Assembly (NCBI GenBank): GCA_030836605.1
Contig: JAUPMC010000039.1
Location: 1-9,614, forward strand
Length of the DNA: 9,614 bases
Direction of reading: 5' to 3'
Origin: Thermoplasmatota archaeon
GTDB taxonomy: Archaea > Thermoplasmatota > Thermoplasmata > UBA10834
The translations under genes were made by a program, and so were the position numbers. Shown piece after piece: positions 1 to 5,178 of the stretch. Within the stretch, counting starts at the first letter, position 1. The number at the start of each line of letters is the position of its first letter. The notes beneath the pieces were generated by a model that was not told the DNA's origin, did no database searches, and saw only the letters and a program-made list of their open reading frames with translations.

Positions 1-820
1 CATCGGACGACTGCTTCGCGATTATGAGCTTCTTGAGGATCTCGGGGACAGCCACCACCCAACCTACCCTGAGGCCTGGGGAGAGCACCTTGGAGTACGT
101 GCCCATGTAGACGACCCTGCCCTCGTCGTCGAACGCCTTGATGGGCTTGATGTGCTCGCCCGAGTACCTGAGCTCGCCGTAGGGGTCGTCCTCCAGTATG
201 ATGAAGTCGTACTCCGACGCCATGTCCACGAGCCGCTTCCGGTTCGCCTCCGGCATGGTCACGCCAGCGGGGTTGTGGAAGTTGGGCAGCACGTAGACTA
301 TCTTCGGCTGGTTCGCCCGCTTCACGAGCATCTTGATGCGCTCCTCGAACAGGTCCAGGCGCATGTTGTTCTCGTCGATCGGGACCGGCTCGAAGGTCGC
401 TTGATACGTCCCGAACCCGGTCAGGGCCGTGAGGTAGGTCGGCGCCGATATCACGATCACGTCCTTCGGGTCGATGAACATCTTGCCCATCAGGTCTATC
501 ACCTGCTGGGACCCGCTCACGACCAGTATGTCGTCCGAGGAGGCGTCCATCCCCTTGCCCCTCATGCGCTCCGCGATAGACTCCCTCAGAGGTGTGTATC
601 CCTCGGTGATGCCGTACTGCAGCACCTTGCCGCCGTCCTTCGAGAGCACATCGGACGCGATCTCCCGTATCATGTCCACGGGGAAGGTCTCGGAGCTCGG
701 CATCCCACCTGCGAACGAGATCATGTCGGGTACCTGGAGCAGCTTCAGGAGCTCCCTGACGTCCGACGCCTTCATCTCCCTCGCCCTCTGCGAGAAGTGC
801 CTAGAGAAGTCACGGGCCAA
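1..820 (-). CDS. PLP-dependent class I/II aminotransferase, LysN/ARO8-like (3'-truncated by window edge)
   Basis: A fold-type I, pyridoxal-phosphate aminotransferase that moves an amino group between an amino acid and a 2-oxoacid in the cytoplasm. The 273 visible residues hold the family signatures in order: N-terminal MKASDVRELLK and SFAGGMP (about 16-41), SGSQQ (102-106), APTYL (126-130), NPAG (183-186, Asn contacting the cofactor), EDDPYGELRY (210-219, with Asp211 binding the pyridine nitrogen and Tyr214), and GTYSKVLSPGLRVGW (240-254, with Schiff-base Lys244 and phosphate-binding Arg251). The family is usually about 400 residues, so roughly a third is off the left edge. The start is TTG at 820: the codon just upstream in frame is TAG, GAGG (829-832) lies 8 nt before the TTG, and homologues keep the segment ahead of MKAS. 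ATG at 775 is a weaker alternative. The fold resembles 2-aminoadipate, aromatic and kynurenine transaminases; substrate cannot be read from sequence. It diverges from purC. Confidence 0.9.
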   Translation of the reverse strand, partial: MARDFSRHFSQRAREMKASDVRELLKLLQVPDMISFAGGMPSSETFPVDMIREIASDVLSKDGGKVLQYGITEGYTPLRESIAERMRGKGMDASSDDILVVSGSQQVIDLMGKMFIDPKDVIVISAPTYLTALTGFGTYQATFEPVPIDENNMRLDLFEERIKMLVKRANQPKIVYVLPNFHNPAGVTMPEANRKRLVDMASEYDFIILEDDPYGELRYSGEHIKPIKAFDDEGRVVYMGTYSKVLSPGLRVGWVVAVPEILKKLIIAKQSSD

Positions 821-854
821 CTAAGTCGCCTCGCGGCGGTTGAGGGGTCGGACA

Positions 855-870
855 GCGCATAATGTTTTTT
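855..870 (-). promoter_or_regulatory. Putative archaeal promoter for the aminotransferase
   Basis: On the minus strand an A-run (865-870) is followed by CATTATG, a BRE/TATA-like arrangement. Transcription starting about 26 bp downstream, near 835, would leave a leader of about 15 nt carrying the GAGG ribosome-binding site and the TTG start. This is inferred from base pattern and spacing only. Confidence 0.4.
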
Positions 871-945
871 GAATTACTACATGTGGCGGTCGGGGTTCGA
901 GAGCTACCAACCCGTCGGTCAGCGTCTCGCGGCCACACCAAAACC

Positions 946-953
946 ATTAAAAG
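946..953 (+). promoter_or_regulatory. Putative TATA box for purC
   Basis: ATTAAAAG, preceded by an A/C-rich stretch that could serve as BRE, is the only AT-rich box close to the purC start. Its centre predicts transcription starting near 975, giving a leader of only about 8 nt before ATG 983, as in leaderless or near-leaderless archaeal mRNAs. AAGGAG at 951-956 overlaps the box. It is too far upstream to act as a ribosome-binding site for ATG 983. Confidence 0.45.
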
Positions 954-982
954 GAGCCATTGCTTACAACGCCACCGTCAGC

Positions 983-1885
983 ATGAAGATGATACGCCAG
1001 GGCAAAGTGAAGGACGTGTACGAGGTCGACGCGCACACGCTAGAGTTCGTCTTCTCAGACAAGATCAGCGTGTTCGACAAGATCATACCGTCCCTCATAC
1101 CGCACAAGGGTGAGACACTGTGCAGGACGAGCGCCTTCTGGTTCCAGGTCGTGCGCTCGTGCGGCATCAAGACCCATTTCAGGGAGCTCATCCCGCCGAA
1201 CATGATGCGCGTGCACAAGGTCCAGGTACTCGAGCCGGCCAAGCTGACGAGGAAGAGCAACAACTTCCTGGTGCCCCTGGAGGTCATCTGCCGGTACTAC
1301 GTCGCGGGCTCGCTCTGGGACAGGGTCAGGAGCGGGGAGATCAAGCCGTCGAAGCTCGGGTTCAAGAGCAACAAGGAGGTCAAGTACGGCGATGAACTGC
1401 CGGAGCCGTTCGTGGAGGTCACCACGAAGCTCGAGGAGTTCGACCGCCTGCTCACGAAGACCGAGGCCATGAAGATGGCCGCTATCAGCACCGACGAGTA
1501 CAAGATGATTATCAACTCGGCCCTCCAGATCGACGAGAGGATAGCGGATGAGGTGGGGAAGCGCGACCTCATCCATGTCGACGGCAAGAAGGAGTTCGCC
1601 TTCGACGAGAACAGGGAGCTGATGGTCGTCGACACCTTCGGCACCGCGGACGAGGACCGGTGGTGGGACGAGACCGACTACTCCAAGGGCGAGTTCGTCG
1701 AGCTGAGCAAGGAGCTCGTGAGGCAGTACTACCGCGAGAAGGGCTATTACTCGAAGCTCACCGAGTCCCGGAAGCAGGGGAAGCCAGAGCCGAAGATACC
1801 GGCGCTCCCGGCCGCCAGGATCAAGGAGGTCTCGGACCTCTACGTCGACATGTTCGAGCGCATCACGGGCGAGAGCTACAGGTGA
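983..1885 (+). CDS. purC: Phosphoribosylaminoimidazole-succinocarboxamide synthase (SAICAR synthetase)
   Basis: Joins aspartate to 5-aminoimidazole-4-carboxylate ribotide using ATP to form SAICAR, a step of de novo purine synthesis in the cytoplasm. In the 300-residue product, RQGKVKDVYE (5-14) is the N-terminal nucleotide-binding motif, SDKISVFD (25-32) the substrate-loop motif, PLEVICRYYVAGSLW (98-112) the family's second signature, TTKLEE (147-152) another conserved block, and VVDTFGTADEDRWW (215-228) the C-terminal signature. The last block is usually D-E-x-x-T-P-D-S-x-R-x-W; here Thr follows the Asp and Ala replaces the Pro. The reading frame is open upstream to at least 869, but similarity begins at RQGK, so ATG 983 is chosen; ATG 989 is also possible. 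Alone, with no other pur gene in the window. The unrecognised 161-residue gene follows 51 bp downstream behind its own promoter-like box. Confidence 0.93.
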   Translation: MKMIRQGKVKDVYEVDAHTLEFVFSDKISVFDKIIPSLIPHKGETLCRTSAFWFQVVRSCGIKTHFRELIPPNMMRVHKVQVLEPAKLTRKSNNFLVPLEVICRYYVAGSLWDRVRSGEIKPSKLGFKSNKEVKYGDELPEPFVEVTTKLEEFDRLLTKTEAMKMAAISTDEYKMIINSALQIDERIADEVGKRDLIHVDGKKEFAFDENRELMVVDTFGTADEDRWWDETDYSKGEFVELSKELVRQYYREKGYYSKLTESRKQGKPEPKIPALPAARIKEVSDLYVDMFERITGESYR

Positions 1886-1896
1886 ACGGCCAGCGG

Positions 1897-1916
1897 CGAA
1901 AGGTTTTTCCATATCG
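1897..1916 (+). promoter_or_regulatory. Putative BRE/TATA promoter for the 161-residue gene
   Basis: CGAAAGG followed by TTTTTCCATATCG has the purine-rich BRE then T-rich TATA arrangement typical of archaeal promoters. A box centre between 1906 and 1912 puts transcription at about 1932-1938, essentially at ATG 1937, so the mRNA may be leaderless. The 9-mer CCATATCGT (1909-1917) also occurs in the nrdJ promoter. Confidence 0.45.
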
Positions 1917-1936
1917 TGACGTAACGTGTGGTCGCG

Positions 1937-2422
1937 ATGGAGTTCCAGGGCATCGACGAGTTCATGCGCTACCTGAAGGCCAAGTACGACGAGAGTGAGC
2001 GGAAGCACGAGTGGCGCGCGCTCACGGGCAGGGACCATGTGTCCTCCTCGTACGACACGTTCATCTTCACGGACCAGAAGGTGTACCAGATGAAGGCCCG
2101 TGAGCTCGCCCCTCAGCGGATGGCGGCGGTGGCGAGCGAGGTCGGCGGCCCGTCCCCGGACATGCTGGAGATGGTCAAGGGCGGCGCCCCCGTCCCCCTG
2201 AGCGTCATATCCCGCGCCAAGGATGCGTCGGCCGTCGTGATGTTCGGGATGCAGCAGTATTCCTCGGACGTCGCGGACGCGTTCAAGAGGGAGTACTACG
2301 GCTCGAGACAGGACGCTCTCAAGTCGGAGCTGGACCGCAGGGTCGAGACGATGATACAGAGGCCGGAGTTCAAGCACGCCTACAGGAGCCTCAGGGAGCG
2401 CGAGGACGGGTACTTCGCCTGA
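1937..2422 (+). CDS. Unrecognised 161-residue soluble protein
   Basis: I do not recognise this protein. It is hydrophilic and charged, with no cysteine, no signal peptide and no membrane segment. The first third (EFMRYLKAKYDESERKHEW) looks helical. It is followed by a possible strand region (YDTFIFTDQKVYQMKA), a short Pro/Gly-rich segment with SEVGGPSPDM, a hydrophobic patch (ASAVVMFGMQQY), and a long charged helix-like C-terminus ending in EDGYFA. No catalytic or metal-binding motif stands out. ATG 1937 is preferred over in-frame GTG 1928 because the putative promoter places transcription at about 1932-1938 and no ribosome-binding site precedes either codon. Base composition and codon use (AGG arginines, GC-rich third positions) match the neighbours, so it appears native. 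It lies downstream of purC on the same strand and converges with trpB2; the context gives no clear functional clue. Confidence 0.75.
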   Translation: MEFQGIDEFMRYLKAKYDESERKHEWRALTGRDHVSSSYDTFIFTDQKVYQMKARELAPQRMAAVASEVGGPSPDMLEMVKGGAPVPLSVISRAKDASAVVMFGMQQYSSDVADAFKREYYGSRQDALKSELDRRVETMIQRPEFKHAYRSLREREDGYFA

Positions 2423-2447
2423 GCGCGTTCAAGCTGGCTTGAGCGCT
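2422..2447. repeat. Imperfect hairpin at the end of the 161-residue gene
   Basis: AGCGC (2422-2426) pairs with GCGCT (2443-2447), enclosing a second stem CAAG/CTTG (2430-2433 and 2438-2441) with a four-base loop. The inverted repeat starts at the stop codon. No T-run follows on the plus strand, so a canonical archaeal terminator is not shown. RNA structure at the 3' end of the mRNA is the most that can be claimed. Confidence 0.4.
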
Positions 2448-2463
2448 GTAAAATAGGTTGGAA

Positions 2464-2485
2464 CGGCCGCCCTTCCGGACGGCCG
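2464..2485 (-). terminator. Candidate terminator hairpin between convergent genes
   Basis: CGGCCG (2464-2469) and CGGCCG (2480-2485) form a 6-bp GC stem around a 10-base loop. On the minus strand, downstream of the trpB2 stop, the stem is followed by TTCCAACCTATTTTAC, a moderately T-rich tail. On the plus strand it is followed by only GTTTC. It could slow both converging transcripts. Archaeal termination depends mainly on T-runs, so this call is weak. Confidence 0.3.
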
Positions 2486-2505
2486 GTTTCGCGCCTCGGT
2501 CGGCG

Positions 2506-3807
2506 TCAGGCCATCTTGCCGTCCAGGAACTGCTGGTAGCCTCCGAGGTCGAGGAGCCCGTGGCCGGAGAAGTTGAACCCGATCACCCTCTCCTCGTTCT
2601 TCTTCTTCGCCTCGAGCGCGAGGTCGATGGCCGCCTTGATTGCGTGGCTCGTCTCAGGGGCCGGTATGATCCCCTCGCTCCTCGCGAACAGGTGCGCGGC
2701 CTCGAAGACCTCCTTCTGCTGGTACGAGACCGGTCTGACGACCTTGGACTTGACCAGCGCGCTGACGGTCGGGGCGGCGCCGTGGTACCTCAGCCCGCCC
2801 GCGTGTATCGGGGAGGGGACGAAGTCGTGCCCGAGCGTGTACATCAGGAGCAGCGGCGTCATGCCTGCCGTGTCACCGAAGTCGTACTCGTACTTGCCCT
2901 TCGTGAGGCTCGGGACGACCGTGGGCTCCACGGCCACGAAGTCCGTGTCCAGCTTCCCCTTAAGCTTCTGCCCAATGAAGGGGAAGGTGAACCCAGCGAA
3001 GTTGGAGCCCCCGCCGACGCAGCCTATGAGGTGGTCCGGCTTCTCGCCCAGCTTCTGGAACTGGAGCATGGCCTCCTGGCCTATTACCGTCTGATGCAAC
3101 ATCACGTGGTTCAGCACGCTCCCGAGGCTGTACTTCGCGTTGCCGTCCTTGACGCAGGTCTCCAGGGCCTCGCTGATCGCGATGCCCAGGGAGCCGGGGT
3201 GGTTCGGGTTCTCCGCCAGCAACTTCTTGCCGAACTCCGTGAGGACGGAGGGGGACGGGTTGACCTCGGCCCCGTACATCCTCATCATCTCGCGCCTGTA
3301 CGGCTTCTGCTCGTAGCTGGACTTGACCATGAAGACCTTGCACTTCAGGCCGAAGTAGCTGGTCGCGAGCGAGAGCGCGGTGCCCCACTGCCCCGCCCCG
3401 GTCTCAGTCGTGAGGTGCGTGACGCCCTCCTTCATGTTGTAGTACGCCTGGGCGAAGGCGGTGTTCGTCTTGTGGCTGCCCGCGGGGCTCAGGTCCTCGC
3501 GCTTGAAGTATATGTGCGCGGGGGTCCCGAGAGCCTCCTCGAGCCTGGTGGCCCTCTGGAGGGGGCTCGGCCTGTTGATCAGCATGTAGGACTGGAGCAC
3601 CTCCTCGGGGATGTCGATGTACCTGTCCGAGGACATCTCCTGCGCTATGAGCGCCTTGGGGAAGATGGCCTCGAGGTCCGACGGGCTTATGGGCTGCTTC
3701 GTCCCGGGGTTGAGCGGTGGAGCGAGCGGCTCCGGCAGGTCAGGCAGTATGTTGTACCATTTCTTCGGCATCTCTTCAGGTGTCAGTGTGGTTCTGATGG
3801 GTCTCAT
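2506..3807 (-). CDS. trpB2: Tryptophan synthase beta chain, TrpB2 type
   Basis: A PLP enzyme of the TrpB2 branch that condenses indole with serine (or, in some archaea, O-phosphoserine) to give tryptophan. The 433-residue product has the longer N-terminus typical of TrpB2. KREDLSPAGSHKTNTA (102-117) carries the Schiff-base lysine Lys113. TETGAGQWG (134-142) carries Glu135, the expected catalytic acid. GCVGGGSN (262-269) is the phosphate-binding loop. The C-terminal FSGHG (413-417) is the TrpB2 variant of the site near the cofactor ring nitrogen. The ATG has a strong ribosome-binding site, AAGGAGGG (3814-3821), six bases upstream. No trpA or other trp gene is visible, which is usual for TrpB2; it may salvage indole or act apart from the alpha subunit. 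It has its own promoter with an adjacent TGTACA-centred dyad, suggesting tryptophan-responsive control. Confidence 0.95.
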   Translation of the reverse strand: MRPIRTTLTPEEMPKKWYNILPDLPEPLAPPLNPGTKQPISPSDLEAIFPKALIAQEMSSDRYIDIPEEVLQSYMLINRPSPLQRATRLEEALGTPAHIYFKREDLSPAGSHKTNTAFAQAYYNMKEGVTHLTTETGAGQWGTALSLATSYFGLKCKVFMVKSSYEQKPYRREMMRMYGAEVNPSPSVLTEFGKKLLAENPNHPGSLGIAISEALETCVKDGNAKYSLGSVLNHVMLHQTVIGQEAMLQFQKLGEKPDHLIGCVGGGSNFAGFTFPFIGQKLKGKLDTDFVAVEPTVVPSLTKGKYEYDFGDTAGMTPLLLMYTLGHDFVPSPIHAGGLRYHGAAPTVSALVKSKVVRPVSYQQKEVFEAAHLFARSEGIIPAPETSHAIKAAIDLALEAKKKNEERVIGFNFSGHGLLDLGGYQQFLDGKMA

Positions 3808-3840
3808 CTCAAACCCTCCTTGTGGAGACCCCTGAAGTAT

Positions 3841-3862
3841 CGTACACTATATATCGTTTTCG
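3841..3862 (-). promoter_or_regulatory. trpB2 core promoter (BRE + TATA) with a second TGTAC half-site
   Basis: Read on the minus strand, CGAAAAC (3856-3862) is a good BRE and GATATATAG (3847-3855) a good TATA box, followed at once by TGTACG (3841-3846). Transcription would start near 3826, leaving a leader of about 20 nt that contains the AAGGAGGG ribosome-binding site. It is the clearest promoter in the window. Confidence 0.65.
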
Positions 3863-3888
3863 AGCATCATTGTACAGAAATGCTCGAA
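3859..3888. promoter_or_regulatory. 30-bp dyad centred on TGTACA upstream of trpB2 (TRP-box-like operator)
   Basis: TTCGAGCAT (3859-3867) and ATGCTCGAA (3880-3888) are a perfect 9-bp inverted repeat separated by 12 bp. The palindrome TGTACA (3871-3876) lies exactly at the centre of symmetry. The trpB2-proximal arm overlaps the BRE, so a bound dimer should block TFB/TBP. TGTACA is the TRP-box consensus bound by the archaeal tryptophan repressor TrpY of Methanothermobacter, which controls trpB2 there. The arms also lie 6 bp past the stop codon of the upstream gene and could form an RNA hairpin, but no T-run follows on that strand, so an operator is the better reading. Confidence 0.6.
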
Positions 3889-3894
3889 CAACCG

Positions 3895-4872
3895 TCACCT
3901 GAGGTATATGCGGCGCCTCAGGCGCCCGTCCCAGATCCAGTCGTCCTCGGTCTGGGCGTCCTTCCTCTTAGTGATCATGTACTCTACCTTCGCGTCGGAG
4001 TCGTCCGCCTTGTGCACCGCGAGCGCCTCGGGGGTCATGGGCTCGACGGGGGCGCCCCAGTCCATCCTGCCGTGGTGAGACAGGAGTATGTGCCTGAGCT
4101 TCATGGTCAGGTCCTCCGGGAACCCTTCGACTCCCGCGATGTGCGCGGCGAGCATCTCGTCCCCCAGCACCACCTCGCCCAGGAGGTTGCCCCCGAGTGT
4201 GTGGTCTATGCGCGTCGTCACCTCGAACGTCATCACCTTGCCGATGTCGTGGAGGAGCGCCCCCGTGAGCACGATGTCCCGGTCCAGCTCCGGGTGCTGT
4301 CTCGCGATCTCGAGCGCGAGCTCGGCGACGTTGAGCGTGTGGTGGATGAGGCCGCCCACGGCGGCCGAGTGCATCTGGATCGACGCGGGGGAGCTCGAGA
4401 ACCGGTCCATGAAGTCCCCGTCCGCGAAGAAGGATTCCAGGAGCGCGCGCATGTGAGGCTCGTCGACCTTGCCCACGAGTGACAGCAGTCTCTCCCTCTT
4501 GCCGGGGATGTCGTCGACCGATGGGATGAACTCGGACATATCGTACATGCCCTCCGGGACCCTCGCGATCGACCCGCCGTTCTCCTTGCTGACGGACACC
4601 TCCGTCTGACCCTTGTACTCGGAGGCCGCGCCCACGATGTGCACGACGTCGTCCTTGTCGAATGACGAATAGATGCCCTGGACCGATCCCTGGTCCCTGT
4701 CCCCCCAGTACTTGACGGTCAGCTGGCCGGTCCGGTCGGCCACCCTGACCTCGAACATGTAACCGTTCCTGTACTCGGCCACCGGTTTCTTGTACGCCAC
4801 TGAGAATTGGCTGTCGACCCTCTCGCCTGGCTTCAACCCGCCGGCCATCTGCTTGCCTGTTCTCCCGGACAT
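3895..4872 (-). CDS. OB-fold/HD-domain 3'-5' exoribonuclease-like protein (YhaM family)
   Basis: 325 residues, close to the usual length of about 314 for YhaM, a metal-dependent 3'-5' exoribonuclease best known from Firmicutes. Residues about 15-104 look like a nucleic-acid-binding OB fold (GYMFEVRVADRTGQLTVKYWG is the diagnostic strand pair). Residues about 168-295 are an HD domain: GGLIHHTLNV (His178), LLHDIGKV (His208-Asp209), a histidine in RIDHTLGG (His224), ILLSHHG (His266, His267) and HKADDSDAK (Asp290), together the expected metal ligands. The frame is open upstream to 5130, but that part is low-complexity and basic. ATG 4872 matches family length and has GGAG six bases upstream. It lies 87 bp before trpB2 on the same strand, separated by that gene's own promoter. 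RNA processing is the likely role; the substrate is unknown, and an HD phosphohydrolase acting on another nucleic acid cannot be excluded. Confidence 0.85.
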   Translation of the reverse strand: MSGRTGKQMAGGLKPGERVDSQFSVAYKKPVAEYRNGYMFEVRVADRTGQLTVKYWGDRDQGSVQGIYSSFDKDDVVHIVGAASEYKGQTEVSVSKENGGSIARVPEGMYDMSEFIPSVDDIPGKRERLLSLVGKVDEPHMRALLESFFADGDFMDRFSSSPASIQMHSAAVGGLIHHTLNVAELALEIARQHPELDRDIVLTGALLHDIGKVMTFEVTTRIDHTLGGNLLGEVVLGDEMLAAHIAGVEGFPEDLTMKLRHILLSHHGRMDWGAPVEPMTPEALAVHKADDSDAKVEYMITKRKDAQTEDDWIWDGRLRRRIYLR

Positions 4873-4910
4873 GTCGCTCTCCGCCTTCCCGACCAGGGTT
4901 ATGGGCCTCC

Positions 4911-4930
4911 TCTCGTAAACCCTTTTCACG
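4911..4930 (-). promoter_or_regulatory. Putative promoter of the YhaM-like gene
   Basis: On the minus strand CGTGAAAAGG followed by GTTTACGAGA resembles BRE plus a weak TATA box. The predicted start near 4890 would leave a leader of about 18 nt with GGAG before ATG 4872. The box is not strong. Confidence 0.3.
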
Positions 4931-5116
4931 ATTGGCGGCTGGGAGGCGCCCCCCGCCCGTCGTGCCGCGGTATGCTCAATCGCCGTCCCCGCGCCCGGTG
5001 AGCGGAACATCGACAGGCGCCTCCGGTCACTCACGTCCCCACCAGGGCGCGGCCCCTTGAACTTACCTCGCGCTACCTGCACATTACATGCCGGAACAGG
5101 GGAATAGAAATGGACG

Positions 5117-5146
5117 GCACACGCCCGCACCCCTGGGGCGGTGTGC
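5117..5146 (-). terminator. Candidate transcription terminator hairpin after nrdJ
   Basis: GCACACGCCC (5117-5126) pairs with GGGCG (5136-5140) and TGTGC (5142-5146), a 10-bp stem with one bulged G and a nine-base loop. It begins 32 bases past the nrdJ stop codon on the minus strand and is followed there by the pyrimidine-rich CATTTCTATTCCCC. Position and strength fit a 3'-end structure; there is no long T-run. Confidence 0.35.
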
Positions 5147-5178
5147 GCGTCTGTGGTCTGCGTTCCCTCTTCTTGTAT

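Larger units (their letters stand above)
4873..5178. other. Non-coding gap between nrdJ and the YhaM-like gene
   Basis: About 300 bp between two genes on the minus strand. One minus-strand frame stays open across most of it, as an upstream extension of the YhaM-like gene, but its translation is Arg/Gly/Pro-rich, has no homology I recognise, and is explained by high GC content. The only structures I can support are the weak promoter at its left end and a hairpin near 5117-5146. No RNA gene or repeat was seen. Confidence 0.5.

Noticed and set aside
886..920. tRNA-like fragment: GGGGTTCGA on the plus strand, and GGTTGGTAGCTC on the minus strand resembling an A-box
   Set aside because: The expected T-stem and acceptor stem do not pair on either strand and no full cloverleaf fits. 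Only a short GGGTT/AACCC hairpin remains, which is likely chance.
869..982. 38-residue N-terminal extension of PurC
   Set aside because: Family similarity starts just after ATG 983, and the extension covers the putative TATA box.
1055..2377. 440-codon minus-strand open frame opposite purC and the 161-residue gene
   Set aside because: Its composition is that of a shadow frame with no recognisable motif, and purC on the other strand has full family signatures.
2838..2843. TGTACA inside trpB2, and another at 5781-5786 in nrdJ, as further TRP boxes
   Set aside because: Both lie within coding sequence with no flanking symmetry and no promoter; chance occurrence of a 6-mer.
2458..4482. 674-codon plus-strand open frame opposite trpB2 and the YhaM-like gene
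   Set aside because: It is antisense to two well-supported genes, its translation is Arg/Leu/Val/His-rich low-information sequence typical of GC-rich shadow frames, and it crosses the trpB2 promoter.
4873..5130. 86-residue N-terminal extension of the YhaM-like protein
   Set aside because: It is low-complexity and basic with no family counterpart, while ATG 4872 has a good ribosome-binding site and gives the normal family length.
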